Origin: JADLBR01 sp964651705
Lineage (GTDB): Bacteria > Verrucomicrobiota > Verrucomicrobiia > JADLBR01
NCBI GenBank assembly: GCA_964651705.1
Contig: CAZYWZ010000005.1
Location: forward strand, 39,507 to 103,506
Length of the DNA: 64,000 nucleotides
Direction: 5' to 3'
The position numbers were made by a program, and so were the translations under genes. Below the pieces are notes generated by a model. That model saw only the letters and a list, made by a program, of their open reading frames with translations. It did not search any database and was not told the DNA's origin. This document shows, in pieces, positions 54,348 to 63,030 of the stretch (the stretch's first letter is position 1; each line of letters opens with the position of its first letter).

Positions 54348-56394
54348 CCGATTCCCAGGGGTCGGGAACACCATCTGCTTCGATCGACGACTCGATGCGC
54401 CGATCCAGGATGGACGGTGCCGGTTTGTGGAGCAGTTGCATGAACACGTCGCCGGAGTGAAATGGGGGCGTCCCGGAAAGCAGTTGGAACAGGGTCGCGC
54501 CGATCGCGTAGATATCGTCGCTGACGGAGGGTTGCTCGCCCATGGCCTGCTGCGGGCTCATGAAGGCGATGGTGCCGCTCGTGGATGTGCCCATGCTCGT
54601 GCGGCTGACGGTGTCGGCGACGCTGCGCGCCACGCCGAAATCCGTGACCTTTAGTCGGCCCGCGGAGGTCAGCATGAGATTGGCCGGTTTGAGATCGCGG
54701 TGGACGACCTTTGCGTCGAAGTGGGCATAATCCAACGCGAGGCACATTTCCCGGATCCAGGGCGCCAGGTCTTCGGCGGAAAAAACGCCGCTGGGTTGTT
54801 TGGCGCGAGATGCGGCGAGGGTCGGCCCGTCGATGAGTTCCATCGCGATGCCCGCGCTCTCTTCATCGGAGACGAAATCGAAGATCCGGACGATGTTTGG
54901 GTGCGTCAGGCGCAGGCATCGCCGGGTTTCGCGTTTGAGGTCCTCGAGGGCGGCCGGATCGTGGCAGACGATGTCGGGGAGAAATTTCAGCGCGACGTCC
55001 TGGTCCAGGCTTCCATCGGCGGCCTCCCAGACCACGCCCATGCCGCCGCGGCCCAGCATTCGCTTGAGCGTGTACCGGCCAAATACGGTCTCGCCGGCGC
55101 GCAATCTCTTGACGGTGGGCGCTCCCTGCAGGCGAGGCGTGTCCGGGTCCTCCGCATTCGGGAGGGTGTCGCGCATGGTCGGTTCGACCGCGGCAAACGA
55201 GCGCGCGCGGACGTTTGGCGCGATCGTCCTGGTCAGCATGTGCGCGGGCAGCGGGGTCTTTCGCTTGCCGCGACGGGATCGGGGCCGGGTCGCGAGAAAG
55301 AGGGCGATGGAACCGCCGATGGCCGCGAGGAGCGCGATTGCGACGATAAGGATGATTCTCTTGGGCAAGGGTCCTCCGGTGGACGCTCCGGCCCCTGTCG
55401 GTTGACCGATGCCGTCGGGGGATCGGCTCGCCTCGACGGACGGTGCGGTGCCGGCGTTGGAAACTGTTGTCTTTGGGGTGTCGTCCGGCGCGGGATGGGC
55501 CGTGCCTTCGGGTTCGCTCGCCGCGATGGGTGTGGGCGGTTCCGATGGCGCACCGGTGGGCGCGGCGTCCACCATCGGTGGTGGGGCGGGCGTGACGGGT
55601 GCGGGAGCAATGGCGGGTTCCGGTTGCCGCGCCGCGGTCTCGGGCGGGCTTGGGGTGAAGGGCTCCGCCATCGGCGCTGGCGTCGGTTCGGGAGTGGCGG
55701 CCGAGGGAGTGCCCTGGCGCCGCCGTAGCTCGGCGACCGCGGAGTCCCAGTCCGTCGCCGCGATCTCGATCTTCCCGCGCTGCGTTCCCTTGAAATCCAC
55801 CTCCAGGTGGCCCGACGCCTCATCCACGGCGACGACCGCGACGGCCTGTCCTGTCCTGACAGGTCCCTTGCCGACCTCGCGGCCGTTGATCACGATCGGC
55901 AACACCACGTCCCTCGCAAGGCCAACGGACGGTGGGAACTTGAGGTCCGCGATCATTCGGCCGGCGATGTCGGTCGAGGCTAGGGGGACCGGCACGTCGG
56001 CCTCTTTCGTCACCGTCTTGAGGTCCTTTTCGGGGCTGGTGCTGAGCTTGAAGGAGTCCACCACCCGGTATCCCGCGATGACGGTATCGGTGTATTCGTA
56101 TTTCAGGATGGCCTTGGTTCCCTCGACCCGCGCCAGCGGGTACGTGGAGCCGGCGGTGAGGTTTGCCGTCTTGCCCGCCGAAGTCTTGGGATCGCGAAAG
56201 GTTACTGCCTCGCTCCGTGTCATCGCAACGCGGGTCGGGAGACCCGCGTTCGCCGTGATCCGTGGCAGGACATACGCCAGATCGTCGGGCGCCGGGGCCG
56301 CCGTCGACCCGATGGGCAGAAATGCGCCACCGGATACCAGCGCGAAGCACACGCCCACCCGCGTTCGGTTGATCCGCTTTGACGACAGTCCCAT
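54268..56394 (-). CDS. Membrane Ser/Thr protein kinase with N-terminal exported domain
   Basis: 708 residues. A signal-like N-terminus leads to an exported region (about 35-220), then a Pro/Ala-rich spacer. A membrane segment lies at about 335-357 (RIILIVAIALLAAIGGSIAL). A Hanks-type kinase domain is at about 430-708: LGRGGMGVVWEA, DVALKFLP, VVHRDLKPANLML, VTDFGVARSV and FMSPQQAMGE. All catalytic residues are present. The order, sensor first and kinase last, is opposite to PknB-type kinases, which have the kinase at the N-terminus. GGGAGGTGA lies just before ATG 56394. The gap 56395-56585 upstream holds no gene. Confidence 0.92.
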   Translation of the reverse strand: MGLSSKRINRTRVGVCFALVSGGAFLPIGSTAAPAPDDLAYVLPRITANAGLPTRVAMTRSEAVTFRDPKTSAGKTANLTAGSTYPLARVEGTKAILKYEYTDTVIAGYRVVDSFKLSTSPEKDLKTVTKEADVPVPLASTDIAGRMIADLKFPPSVGLARDVVLPIVINGREVGKGPVRTGQAVAVVAVDEASGHLEVDFKGTQRGKIEIAATDWDSAVAELRRRQGTPSAATPEPTPAPMAEPFTPSPPETAARQPEPAIAPAPVTPAPPPMVDAAPTGAPSEPPTPIAASEPEGTAHPAPDDTPKTTVSNAGTAPSVEASRSPDGIGQPTGAGASTGGPLPKRIILIVAIALLAAIGGSIALFLATRPRSRRGKRKTPLPAHMLTRTIAPNVRARSFAAVEPTMRDTLPNAEDPDTPRLQGAPTVKRLRAGETVFGRYTLKRMLGRGGMGVVWEAADGSLDQDVALKFLPDIVCHDPAALEDLKRETRRCLRLTHPNIVRIFDFVSDEESAGIAMELIDGPTLAASRAKQPSGVFSAEDLAPWIREMCLALDYAHFDAKVVHRDLKPANLMLTSAGRLKVTDFGVARSVADTVSRTSMGTSTSGTIAFMSPQQAMGEQPSVSDDIYAIGATLFQLLSGTPPFHSGDVFMQLLHKPAPSILDRRIESSIEADGVPDPWESVIAACLSKDPAGRPASAGEVAAQLGL

Positions 56395-56585
56395 GAGTCA
56401 CCTCCCGCGAAAGACGCCCAAGGGAAGGCCGCCGCCGCCGCGCTGTCAAACGGCAACTGAAGTTTTTGGCAACGGACGCTGATGCGCGATGCGGGGAAAT
56501 GGGCCGAGCGGTGCAGAAGAGCGGTGTGAATTTCGACTTCCGAAACCCGTGACACAGCTTAACGAGGGGATATTGAATGAGATAC

Positions 56586-56671
56586 GGAAGGGGTGGGAGT
56601 CGAACCCACGGTGACATCACTGCCACGCTCGATTTCGAGTCGAGTGCCTTAGACCACTCAGCCACCCTTCC
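56586..56671 (-). tRNA. tRNA-Ser (CGA)
   Basis: On the minus strand GGAAGGG pairs with CCCTTCC. There is a long variable arm (GCGTGGCAGTGATGTCACC) as in class II tRNAs, the T arm GGGTTCGACTCCC, and the anticodon loop CTCGAAA giving CGA. No CCA is encoded, unlike the Gly and Gln tRNAs here. Confidence 0.95.
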
Positions 56672-56789
56672 TCGGTCCGAGAGACTTTATCGCGTTGGCG
56701 GCGGGTGCGCAAGCGTGACCTGTTTGGAGATGGATTCTGCGTTTTGCGCGGTTCGGGTGTTGTCGGGGATGCGCGACCTGAAACAGGAG

Positions 56790-56892
56790 AGGGGAGATGT
56801 GGGGCCAAGCGATCCTATCCTGCTGCGCAAGACGTACGGCCATTTCAGGCCGGAGCACGAGCGGGATATGGTGGGGCGGGTGAGGATCGGTG
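56790..56892 (+). pseudogene. Remnant of a tyrosine recombinase C-terminus
   Basis: The frame reads VGPSDPILLRKTYGHFRPEH, then ERDMVGR. This aligns with the box II end of phage-type integrases (G-H-S-D-P ... T-Y-G-H-L with the nucleophilic Tyr), with the box His changed to Pro. No R...HxxR region precedes it and no sensible start exists, so it is a decayed fragment. It lies between tRNA-Ser and the tRNA-Met fragment, evidence of an earlier integration at this locus. The rest of 56672-56989 has no gene. Confidence 0.55.
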
Positions 56893-56989
56893 GTAGCTGC
56901 CACCAATTGGTGACGGGTTCGAGAGGCGGCCGCGGCGCGATGGTGCGCGCGGGGCACAAGCGCGGCGGGCGCAACGGGTTGGAAGGAAT

Positions 56990-57034
56990 TGCGGGGCTGG
57001 GATTTGAACCCAGGACCTTCAGGTTATGAGCCCC
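56990..57034 (-). tRNA. tRNA-Met (CAT) 3' fragment, left attachment site
   Basis: Only the part from the anticodon arm onward is present on the minus strand: GGGGCTCATAACC, the variable loop, the T arm CTGGGTTCAAATCCCAG and the acceptor strand CCCCGCA. The sequence before it (further right) cannot supply a D arm or a 5' acceptor strand GCGGGG. This is the scar left when an element integrates at a tRNA 3' end. The intact tRNA-Met should be at the element's other end, outside this window. Confidence 0.8.
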
Positions 57035-57108
57035 AAGTGGTCAGTCAATGTACTGCAATATCAACTGGTTGCATCGTCCTTGGGGGTACGAAAAAGGGAA
57101 AATTGGGT

Positions 57109-57137
57109 TTGACAGCCTACATTTGATCGCCTGAAAT
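57109..57137 (+). promoter_or_regulatory. Promoter of the integrase operon
   Basis: A perfect -35 TTGACA (57109-57114) is followed after 17 bases by TGAAAT (57132-57137), four of six -10 bases. It lies about 40 bases before the integrase ATG, and its -10 box is overlapped by the phased repeats. Confidence 0.6.
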
Positions 57138-57162
57138 CGCCTCAGATTGCGCGGGATTGCGC
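57126..57162 (+). promoter_or_regulatory. Four phased repeats, likely operator or arm sites
   Basis: ATCGCCT occurs at 57126 and 57136 and ATTGCGC at 57146 and 57156, all exactly ten bases apart, so the same face of the helix is presented four times. They cover the -10 box and the transcription start. They could be an operator for self-repression by the integrase or a partner, or arm-type binding sites near the attachment site. Confidence 0.6.
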
Positions 57163-57174
57163 GAAGGACTGACG

Positions 57175-58767
57175 ATGGCGCTGGAACTGAAACCGACATC
57201 GGGATGGTGGTACGCGAGGTACTCCCACAAAGGGCGGCTGTATCGGGTGAACCTTAACGTGAGGGTCGCGGGGCGACGGCCGGCCCGCATCACGCAAGAG
57301 GGGGATGCGGCGTTCGAGCGATCCCGCGGGCAGGCGATGCGCGAGCACGATCGCCTGCTGGAGGAGATCGAGCGCAAGCACAACGAGGAGGAGATCCGCC
57401 AGCGGCTCCTGGAGATCAAGATGGGGGAGCGGCATCTCGGGGTGCCGCTGTCGGCGATGGCCGAGGCCTGGGGCAAGATCCCGAGAAAGCGCGAGCCCGA
57501 CGCGACCTATGCCGTGCAGTGCCGGCGGCGGCTGGAACGGTTTGCGGCCTTCATCCGCGAGCGGCACCCCAAGGTAGTCACGATGGACATGGTGACCGCC
57601 GAGATCGTGAAGGAGTTCCTCGACGTGGAACACGCCCGCGGGGTGTCGGCGAAGACATGGAACGACGTCCTGAAGCTGCTGCGGGGCACGTTCAAGCACC
57701 TGCAGCCCGAGGCGCACGGCTACCGCCGGTTTCTGCTGAACTGCCCCACAAAGGAGACCGAGACGATCTTCCGCAAGCCCTTCACGCCCGAGGAACTCAA
57801 GGCCATTCTCGAAGCCGCGCGGGACGATGACTTCATCCGCCCGATCATCGTGACGGCGATGTGCACGGCCATGCGGCGGGGGGACTGTTGCCTGCTGCGG
57901 TGGGAGGATGTCGACCTGGAGCGCCGATTCATTCGGGTCAAGACGGCCAAGACTGGGGCCACCGTGGACATCCCCATCTTCCCGCTCCTCTTCGAGGAAC
58001 TGGCGAAGCTTGAGCGAGACGGGCGCGCCGAGGTGTTTCCGGAACAGTCGTTGATCTACCGGGCGCGTCCCGATTACATCACCTCTCAGGTGCGGAGGGT
58101 GTTGGCGATGGCGGGATTCGTCGATTCGGCGAAGGACCTGGCGACAGCGGCGGCCGACGGGGTGGCCCGGCCACCGGCAGACATGGGGCGGGCCATGGAT
58201 GCCATCGCCGAGGCGAACATGACCTCGGCCAAGCGCGCGCGGATGCGACAGATCGCGGAACTGTACTTCGCGGGGCGGACGCTGCCCGCCATCGCGGGCT
58301 ACCTGAACGTGAGCAAGGGAACCGTCTCCGGGCATCTCAACGAGCTGGAGGCGCTGGCCGGGGGATCGATCCTGCGGCGCCGCGGGGCGGCGGCAGCCGA
58401 GGGCATTGTCCGCGGCGCCGTCCGGGTCGATCGGGCCCATGGCATGCGGCGGGGCAGCGTGAGGGATTTCCACAGCTTCCGGGTCACCTGGGTGACGCTC
58501 GCGCTCACGGCGGGGGTGCCCATGGAACTGGTCACCAAAGTCACTGGTCACAAGACCGTCGACATCGTCCTCAGGCACTACTTCCAGCCGGGGAGGGAGG
58601 CGTTCCGCCGGGCTCTGGAGAACGCCATGCCGAAATTACTCACGGATGTTGATCGGGATCCGAGGCAGAGGATCCGCGAGATTGTCGAGTCACCCAATCC
58701 AGCAACTTGGGAACGCGACGCAGGTGAGGTGCTGCGACTGTTGCAACAAGTTGGAACTCTAGAATGA
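57175..58767 (+). CDS. Tyrosine recombinase (integrase) with inserted helix-turn-helix
   Basis: 530 residues. N-terminal beta domain (SGWWYARYSHKGRLYRVNLN), then a core-binding SAM-like domain (about 95-190) and a catalytic domain with R235 in AMRRGDCC, K259 in VKTAKTGATVDI, H433-S-F-R436, GHKTVDIVLRHY and the nucleophile Y469. Between the lysine and HxxR is an extra segment of about 50 residues (349-395, MTSAKRARMRQIAELYFAGR, then LNVSKGTVSGHLNELEAL) that reads as a helix-turn-helix. AAGGA lies six bases before ATG 57175. It presumably recombines at tRNA-Met. Its stop overlaps the next gene as ATGA. Confidence 0.93.
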   Translation: MALELKPTSGWWYARYSHKGRLYRVNLNVRVAGRRPARITQEGDAAFERSRGQAMREHDRLLEEIERKHNEEEIRQRLLEIKMGERHLGVPLSAMAEAWGKIPRKREPDATYAVQCRRRLERFAAFIRERHPKVVTMDMVTAEIVKEFLDVEHARGVSAKTWNDVLKLLRGTFKHLQPEAHGYRRFLLNCPTKETETIFRKPFTPEELKAILEAARDDDFIRPIIVTAMCTAMRRGDCCLLRWEDVDLERRFIRVKTAKTGATVDIPIFPLLFEELAKLERDGRAEVFPEQSLIYRARPDYITSQVRRVLAMAGFVDSAKDLATAAADGVARPPADMGRAMDAIAEANMTSAKRARMRQIAELYFAGRTLPAIAGYLNVSKGTVSGHLNELEALAGGSILRRRGAAAAEGIVRGAVRVDRAHGMRRGSVRDFHSFRVTWVTLALTAGVPMELVTKVTGHKTVDIVLRHYFQPGREAFRRALENAMPKLLTDVDRDPRQRIREIVESPNPATWERDAGEVLRLLQQVGTLE

Positions 58768-59396
58768 TCCCGATTGAAATGAAGCTGGATGAGATCGCGA
58801 AATCCGGCACGGACATCCGACAGCCCACGGAGGAGATGAAGGATCTCCGGGAATGGTGGGTGCTGGGGAAGTTTGCGGAATGCCTGGCTGCAGCGCAGCT
58901 ACCCTATCCCTGTTTCGCTCGCCGAGTGCCCAGCGGCAGCCCCGATTTCGAAACCTTCGCTGCGGACGGGCTGCCATTCGCTCCGATTGAGGTGACTGAA
59001 ATCATTCGTCCGGGTAGAAGGCGCGGACAAGAGCTGCGGGAGGAGAGACCCGCCAAACCGCTGTTCTGGCTCTTCCCGCAACCGGACCGTGATCCATTCC
59101 AGTCGTTCCGCTCCGTACTCGCGAAGAAGCGCTCAAGGGGTTACGGCGATCATTGTGTCTTGCTTGTGTACTTCAATATTTGGAACTTTCGATTCCCGAT
59201 CGAGTCGCCATGGCCCAAGAACCTTCTCGGTGAAGTCGCCGCGTCCACGCGGCCTGGTGAGTCGCACCCTGACTACATTAAGGGATCCAAGTTTCGGGAG
59301 ATCGTGGTTCTCGATCCGTCTGGAACTTCTCTCGTGAGGATCTACCCGGATCGGGCCATATCGAAGGCGGCGCCCGATCGCTCTGCATTGGAGTGA
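58764..59396 (+). CDS. Unknown protein with PD-(D/E)XK nuclease-like motif
   Basis: 210 residues, co-translated with the integrase through an ATGA overlap. GKFAECLAAAQ, then SGSPDFETFAADGLPFAPIE leading to VTEI, resembles the E...D...E-x-x core of PD-(D/E)XK nucleases, with T in place of the usual lysine and possible compensating lysines in VLAKKRSRG. The rest includes an aromatic strand (CVLLVYFNIWNFRFPI). No signal or membrane segment. It is cargo of the island. A nuclease role is a suggestion only. Confidence 0.7.
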   Translation: MIPIEMKLDEIAKSGTDIRQPTEEMKDLREWWVLGKFAECLAAAQLPYPCFARRVPSGSPDFETFAADGLPFAPIEVTEIIRPGRRRGQELREERPAKPLFWLFPQPDRDPFQSFRSVLAKKRSRGYGDHCVLLVYFNIWNFRFPIESPWPKNLLGEVAASTRPGESHPDYIKGSKFREIVVLDPSGTSLVRIYPDRAISKAAPDRSALE

Positions 59397-59423
59397 TCAA
59401 CAGGATTCGCGCTGGTGAGTGGA

Positions 59424-59723
59424 TCACGCTCCATGGGTGATGGCGCCGAGCCAAACGGTCTGTGGCTCGGTGCTTTCGTGGGCTGCGGTAAGCTTCACCC
59501 GCGTTGGCGGCGCGAGATCGCCATCGGCCCAGAGCTGGACGAAAGCGCCAAAGGCGCCGGTTGGATGCGGTACCCAGATGACCGTGCGTTCGGGGACGAT
59601 GTACGCAGGCGTCTTGTGTGCTTCCCATCCGATCGCGATCACGGACCAGGCTGGGGAGACGGCGGCGATCTTGGCCCTTGAATATTTGCCCACGCAGCGG
59701 CGCATGGTTTGGAGTGGGGGCAT
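59424..59723 (-). CDS. Small hypothetical protein downstream of the KAP NTPase
   Basis: A 99-residue frame starting ATG 59723, 44 bases after the NTPase stop, with AAGG just before the ATG. It reads MPPLQTMRRCVGKYSRAKIA and later VIWVPHPTGAFGAFVQLWAD, which looks like a compact beta-rich protein. No family recognised. A competing plus-strand frame (59419-59847) is less protein-like. The 3' end is 27 bases from the end of the convergent nuclease-like gene. Confidence 0.45.
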   Translation of the reverse strand: MPPLQTMRRCVGKYSRAKIAAVSPAWSVIAIGWEAHKTPAYIVPERTVIWVPHPTGAFGAFVQLWADGDLAPPTRVKLTAAHESTEPQTVWLGAITHGA

Positions 59724-59767
59724 CGCCTTGCCGTCGTCAAAAGGTTGGGACGATAACGAGGCCGAGT

Positions 59768-62371
59768 CTATGGCAGAGGCGTCTTCTGCATTTCCGACTG
59801 AGCGGCCTCGATTGCGAGCCGGAGAATGGCTTGTGCATGGGGGTTGAGCGCGGGATCGATTTGAAAGTTGCGCGTGATGATCTGAAGCAACTCTGTTCGG
59901 GATTCGGGGAACCATGCGGTCATTGTGGTTTCATCGAAGGCGAATCTGGGGATGTCACCGCCACGGCCTTCGACGCGGTTACAGGCGATGAGGATCTGGG
60001 GGAGGATCTCGTTCGGAATGGCTCGGGCCGCGTTCAGCAGAATCGGGCCAAGCCACACCCAATCGGATGCCGATCCATAGGGAACTTCCTCCGGCTTCTC
60101 GTAGTCGGACGTGAACACCAGGTGAAAGAGCGTGTAGGGGAACGTCGGGTTAAAGCCATCGCAGAATTGCCTGGATTCAAGGTGTTCGAATGATTTCTTG
60201 CACTCCTCCAGGATACGTCGTCGGAAGGGTTCCCTGTCGGGGGCGCGGAATTTTTCTGTGCCGAGCCAGTAGTAGTAGATTTGGGTGAGAAACATGAGGT
60301 GCTTGGGGATGCAGAGGGTGAGTTCGCGATTGAGCCACTGGGAGAACTCCGGCGGGCGGGGCCTGTCGATGAGGAGCCGCCATGGGGAGAAGAAGCCAGG
60401 GGCGCTCTCGCGGTCGAAGTGCCTGCCGAACAAATCTCGGAGGATCGCGTAGATCTGCGAAAGGATGTCCCACAAATCGATTTTGTCGAAACGTCGGGCG
60501 AAGTGTTCGAAGGAGCGGCAGAAGGCGTGCGATTTGACGAGAGAAGCAGCCAGGGAAATGCGGGCCTCGTGGGACGTTTCGGCGGCACGCATCAGGGCGA
60601 GGACGGTCTGGTCCCGCGGCTCAGAGGAATCAATCGCTTCGCGATAGAGTCGAGGCCAGTAAACGTGGCCTAACTTTGAAACCAAGCCTTGGAGTTTCTT
60701 TTGTGGATAACAGCGGGCGCCAAAGACATCGGAACTGCCGGGAAGTAGGTGGGCGAGGAGGGCTTCGACAGAGCCTCTGTCGACTGTGAGGGCTGCTGCG
60801 ACGGGTGCCCAGGCTTCGTGGAACATCTTGAAGCGTTCCTCTCGCTCTTGCGGCGTTGGGGAGAATCCGTAGTTGTCTCTGATCGTGGCATAGAGGCGGT
60901 CAAAGTAGTCAGAGAGAAAGGAGAAGGCGGCGGGGGCGACGGTGCGAAGAGTGGACGTTGTCAGGAGGTCGTCGATACTGACTTCGCCATTGAGTTCATC
61001 CCACGTGTGGAGTGTTCTTCGGAGGACCGTTTTGAGCGCCCGTGGCGTTGACAGAAGTCGCACGAGTGCGGTCGGCCAGTGAGCGCGGTCGGATCCCACG
61101 AGATCGTGAATCGAGTAGCGATCATCCGCCGCACCGAGGGGCTCCGGAGGATCGACGGGCGTCGTGTCGTAACGGCGGAGGGCGATGTCGCGGACTCTTT
61201 GGACGAGATTGGAGACAATTTCCACGGGTACATCTGGTAGTTGTTCCTGGAAATCGGTGAACCTAGCGAAGTCGATGTGCTGACCCAGAGAAATCGCGAG
61301 GATGAATGAGAGGCCGGGGACATCGCGAAACTGGGTCAAAAGCGCTTGGATATGGGCGAGATCAAACTGCGAGCCGTTTCGGTCGACATCTTCCAGGACG
61401 AGCACGATTCGGGACCCGGCGGCGGCGAGGATTGGGGAGAGGCGGCGGAGCTGGGCGACGGGGGAACCGGGGCGATTTAGAAAAGGTCCGAGGATTGGCA
61501 GCCAAGAGGTAGTGCCGCAGACGGCTGAAACGTAATCTTGAGGGATGCGCCGTACGTGGAAGCAATCGACTCGCTCATTTGCGAAGGTCACCAATTCTTG
61601 GAGGAGGGCCTCTTGAGCGCGGGCCGATTCGTCGAAGCCCCAGCAACTCACGAAGAGAAAACGGCAAGGCGTGAATTGTTCATGGGCGAGGCGGGCAACG
61701 AGTTGGAGGACACTCGACTTTCCCGCACCAAACGGTCCTTGCAGGGCGATGGTGTTGTCTCCACCGGAAAGGCGCTGAAGAATTCGCCTGGCGACGGGCA
61801 TCGCATCGAAGAGGTCTTGATGCGGCTGCGTGATGGGAACTTCCTTTCTGAGCCACGAGACGAGTTCGTCGTCGGAGAAGTCGCGCAGGGACTTCGGGGC
61901 GCCGGCTGGTGAGGGACCCTTTCCTGAAAGGGAGAGGCGTTCGAGGAGAGTCCAGAGTTTCTGGAAGGCGGCTTGGATGAGCCAAAGCAGGAAATAGGCG
62001 CCGGCGGCAAGATGGGCAGGGATTGGATGCGTGGTAGGGGGGCTGGTGAGCCACAGAGGAGAGGCGAGAATACTGACGAAGACGATAAGAGGAAGCGGCG
62101 GGTAGGTGAGCAGGGAGCGCACGTGGCCTAGGTTGCTGCGCACGGCGGAATGCAAGAAGCAGACGGCGAGGAGACCGATGCCGAAGCAGAGGCCGATCCC
62201 AACAAGACCGGGGAGATTTGGTAAAGAGTGGAGGATCTTCTGGAGGAGCGGGGAAGCCAGGTCGGGGGCGTAGGCATAGATTGCGCTTGCCGGCAGGGCG
62301 TACAAAACGAGGTCAAGCCACCGGCGAGCGATGCAGAGGGCGCGATTGAGAGTGAATGAAAAACGAGCCAT
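59768..62371 (-). CDS. KAP-type membrane P-loop NTPase
   Basis: 867 residues. The N-terminal part (about 15-180) has four hydrophobic segments (LYALPASAIYAYAP, LVGIGLCFGIGLLAVCFLHS, LPLIVFVSILASPLWL, AAGAYFLLWLIQAAF). Walker A is GPFGAGKSSVLQL near residue 212 and Walker B is IVLVLEDVDRNG near 325, where the D-x-D-R form is typical of KAP NTPases. The C-terminal 450 residues are helical with no known domain. KAP NTPases are often encoded on mobile elements, and phage-exclusion protein PifA is one. ATG 62371 is the first start compatible with the membrane segments. The upstream open frame is low-complexity. Confidence 0.85.
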   Translation of the reverse strand: MARFSFTLNRALCIARRWLDLVLYALPASAIYAYAPDLASPLLQKILHSLPNLPGLVGIGLCFGIGLLAVCFLHSAVRSNLGHVRSLLTYPPLPLIVFVSILASPLWLTSPPTTHPIPAHLAAGAYFLLWLIQAAFQKLWTLLERLSLSGKGPSPAGAPKSLRDFSDDELVSWLRKEVPITQPHQDLFDAMPVARRILQRLSGGDNTIALQGPFGAGKSSVLQLVARLAHEQFTPCRFLFVSCWGFDESARAQEALLQELVTFANERVDCFHVRRIPQDYVSAVCGTTSWLPILGPFLNRPGSPVAQLRRLSPILAAAGSRIVLVLEDVDRNGSQFDLAHIQALLTQFRDVPGLSFILAISLGQHIDFARFTDFQEQLPDVPVEIVSNLVQRVRDIALRRYDTTPVDPPEPLGAADDRYSIHDLVGSDRAHWPTALVRLLSTPRALKTVLRRTLHTWDELNGEVSIDDLLTTSTLRTVAPAAFSFLSDYFDRLYATIRDNYGFSPTPQEREERFKMFHEAWAPVAAALTVDRGSVEALLAHLLPGSSDVFGARCYPQKKLQGLVSKLGHVYWPRLYREAIDSSEPRDQTVLALMRAAETSHEARISLAASLVKSHAFCRSFEHFARRFDKIDLWDILSQIYAILRDLFGRHFDRESAPGFFSPWRLLIDRPRPPEFSQWLNRELTLCIPKHLMFLTQIYYYWLGTEKFRAPDREPFRRRILEECKKSFEHLESRQFCDGFNPTFPYTLFHLVFTSDYEKPEEVPYGSASDWVWLGPILLNAARAIPNEILPQILIACNRVEGRGGDIPRFAFDETTMTAWFPESRTELLQIITRNFQIDPALNPHAQAILRLAIEAAQSEMQKTPLP

Positions 62372-62372
62372 A

Positions 62373-62384
62373 CCCCGTACGGGG
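62373..62384. promoter_or_regulatory. Perfect 12-bp palindrome at the KAP gene start
   Basis: CCCCGTACGGGG lies immediately before the NTPase ATG. It could be an operator, or a small hairpin that masks the ribosome site, since GGGG is the only Shine-Dalgarno-like run there. Confidence 0.35.
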
Positions 62385-62490
62385 CGGAGTCTGATCAGCG
62401 TTTGGTCCTCGTGCAAGGTCGATTGTCGCTCCAGCCTCTTGGCCCCCGGTGGCGATGAGCGTCCGTGAACGGATGAGTGGCGTGTACGGC

Positions 62491-63030
62491 TCAGGGCATT
62501 GACGCGGAATTGGTGTGCTTCAGCCCTACGGCGAGGTTCGCTTTCTGGCGCCAGATGAAATCGGGCGCGATTTCCGGGAACGGGGGGAGGCTTGGCAGAA
62601 GGATGGCTCGGAGTGCGGGCGCTTGGTGAGGCAGGGCGCGCGCCTGATGCGACTGCCACTCTCTGGGTGGCACATCCTGGATCCAGCACTCGATTTCAAA
62701 GGGAAATCCCTCTTGATAGAAGGGGACGTCATTTAGCCACTCCGGGCGGATAGGAAAGTGGTCGGGCGGGATGTGATCGACATCTTCGGCGAAAAAGCGG
62801 GCGCCACTGCCGAAGTGGTCGTCGAGATCCATGACGGTGACGACGAGGTTGGGGATATGAACGAGGAGATGAAGTAGGGCTGCGTCAGCCTGACCGTAGT
62901 AGTGGACTGAACGGATTCCCTGGGCGATTAGAAATTGCCGAATGCACCCAAGTGTTTCAGGGCTGTGCAAGGGTTCCGGCGGGCCGTGGAGTGGCTTTCG
63001 ACGCCCGGGTGTTCCAAGGGTCTCCAGCAT
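62491..63030 (-). CDS. Unknown island protein
   Basis: A 179-residue frame from ATG 63030. GTG 63096 would add a hydrophobic N-terminus (FLSLSLALWCILIC). The middle GIRSVHYYGQADAALLHLL, then NLVVTVMDLDDHFGSGARFF, has a Rossmann-like strand-helix pattern that recalls methyltransferases, but the glycine loop is absent. No family is assigned. It is upstream of the NTPase on the same strand (120-base gap) and has lower GC than the chromosome. Confidence 0.55.
   Translation of the reverse strand: MLETLGTPGRRKPLHGPPEPLHSPETLGCIRQFLIAQGIRSVHYYGQADAALLHLLVHIPNLVVTVMDLDDHFGSGARFFAEDVDHIPPDHFPIRPEWLNDVPFYQEGFPFEIECWIQDVPPREWQSHQARALPHQAPALRAILLPSLPPFPEIAPDFIWRQKANLAVGLKHTNSASMP

Noticed and set aside
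56577..57029. A 150-codon protein-coding gene spanning tRNA-Ser and the tRNA-Met fragment
   Set aside because: Both ends are antisense to tRNA sequence. Only the middle 35 codons look like protein and they fit an integrase relic.
59419..59847. Plus-strand frame of 142 codons near the end of the KAP gene
   Set aside because: It runs antisense into the NTPase gene and is less protein-like than the minus-strand 99-residue frame, which follows the NTPase in operon order.
62372..62689. Longer start for the KAP NTPase at 62689
   Set aside because: The added 106 residues are low-complexity Pro/Ser/Arg and precede the natural membrane-protein start. They also overlap the end of the upstream gene.
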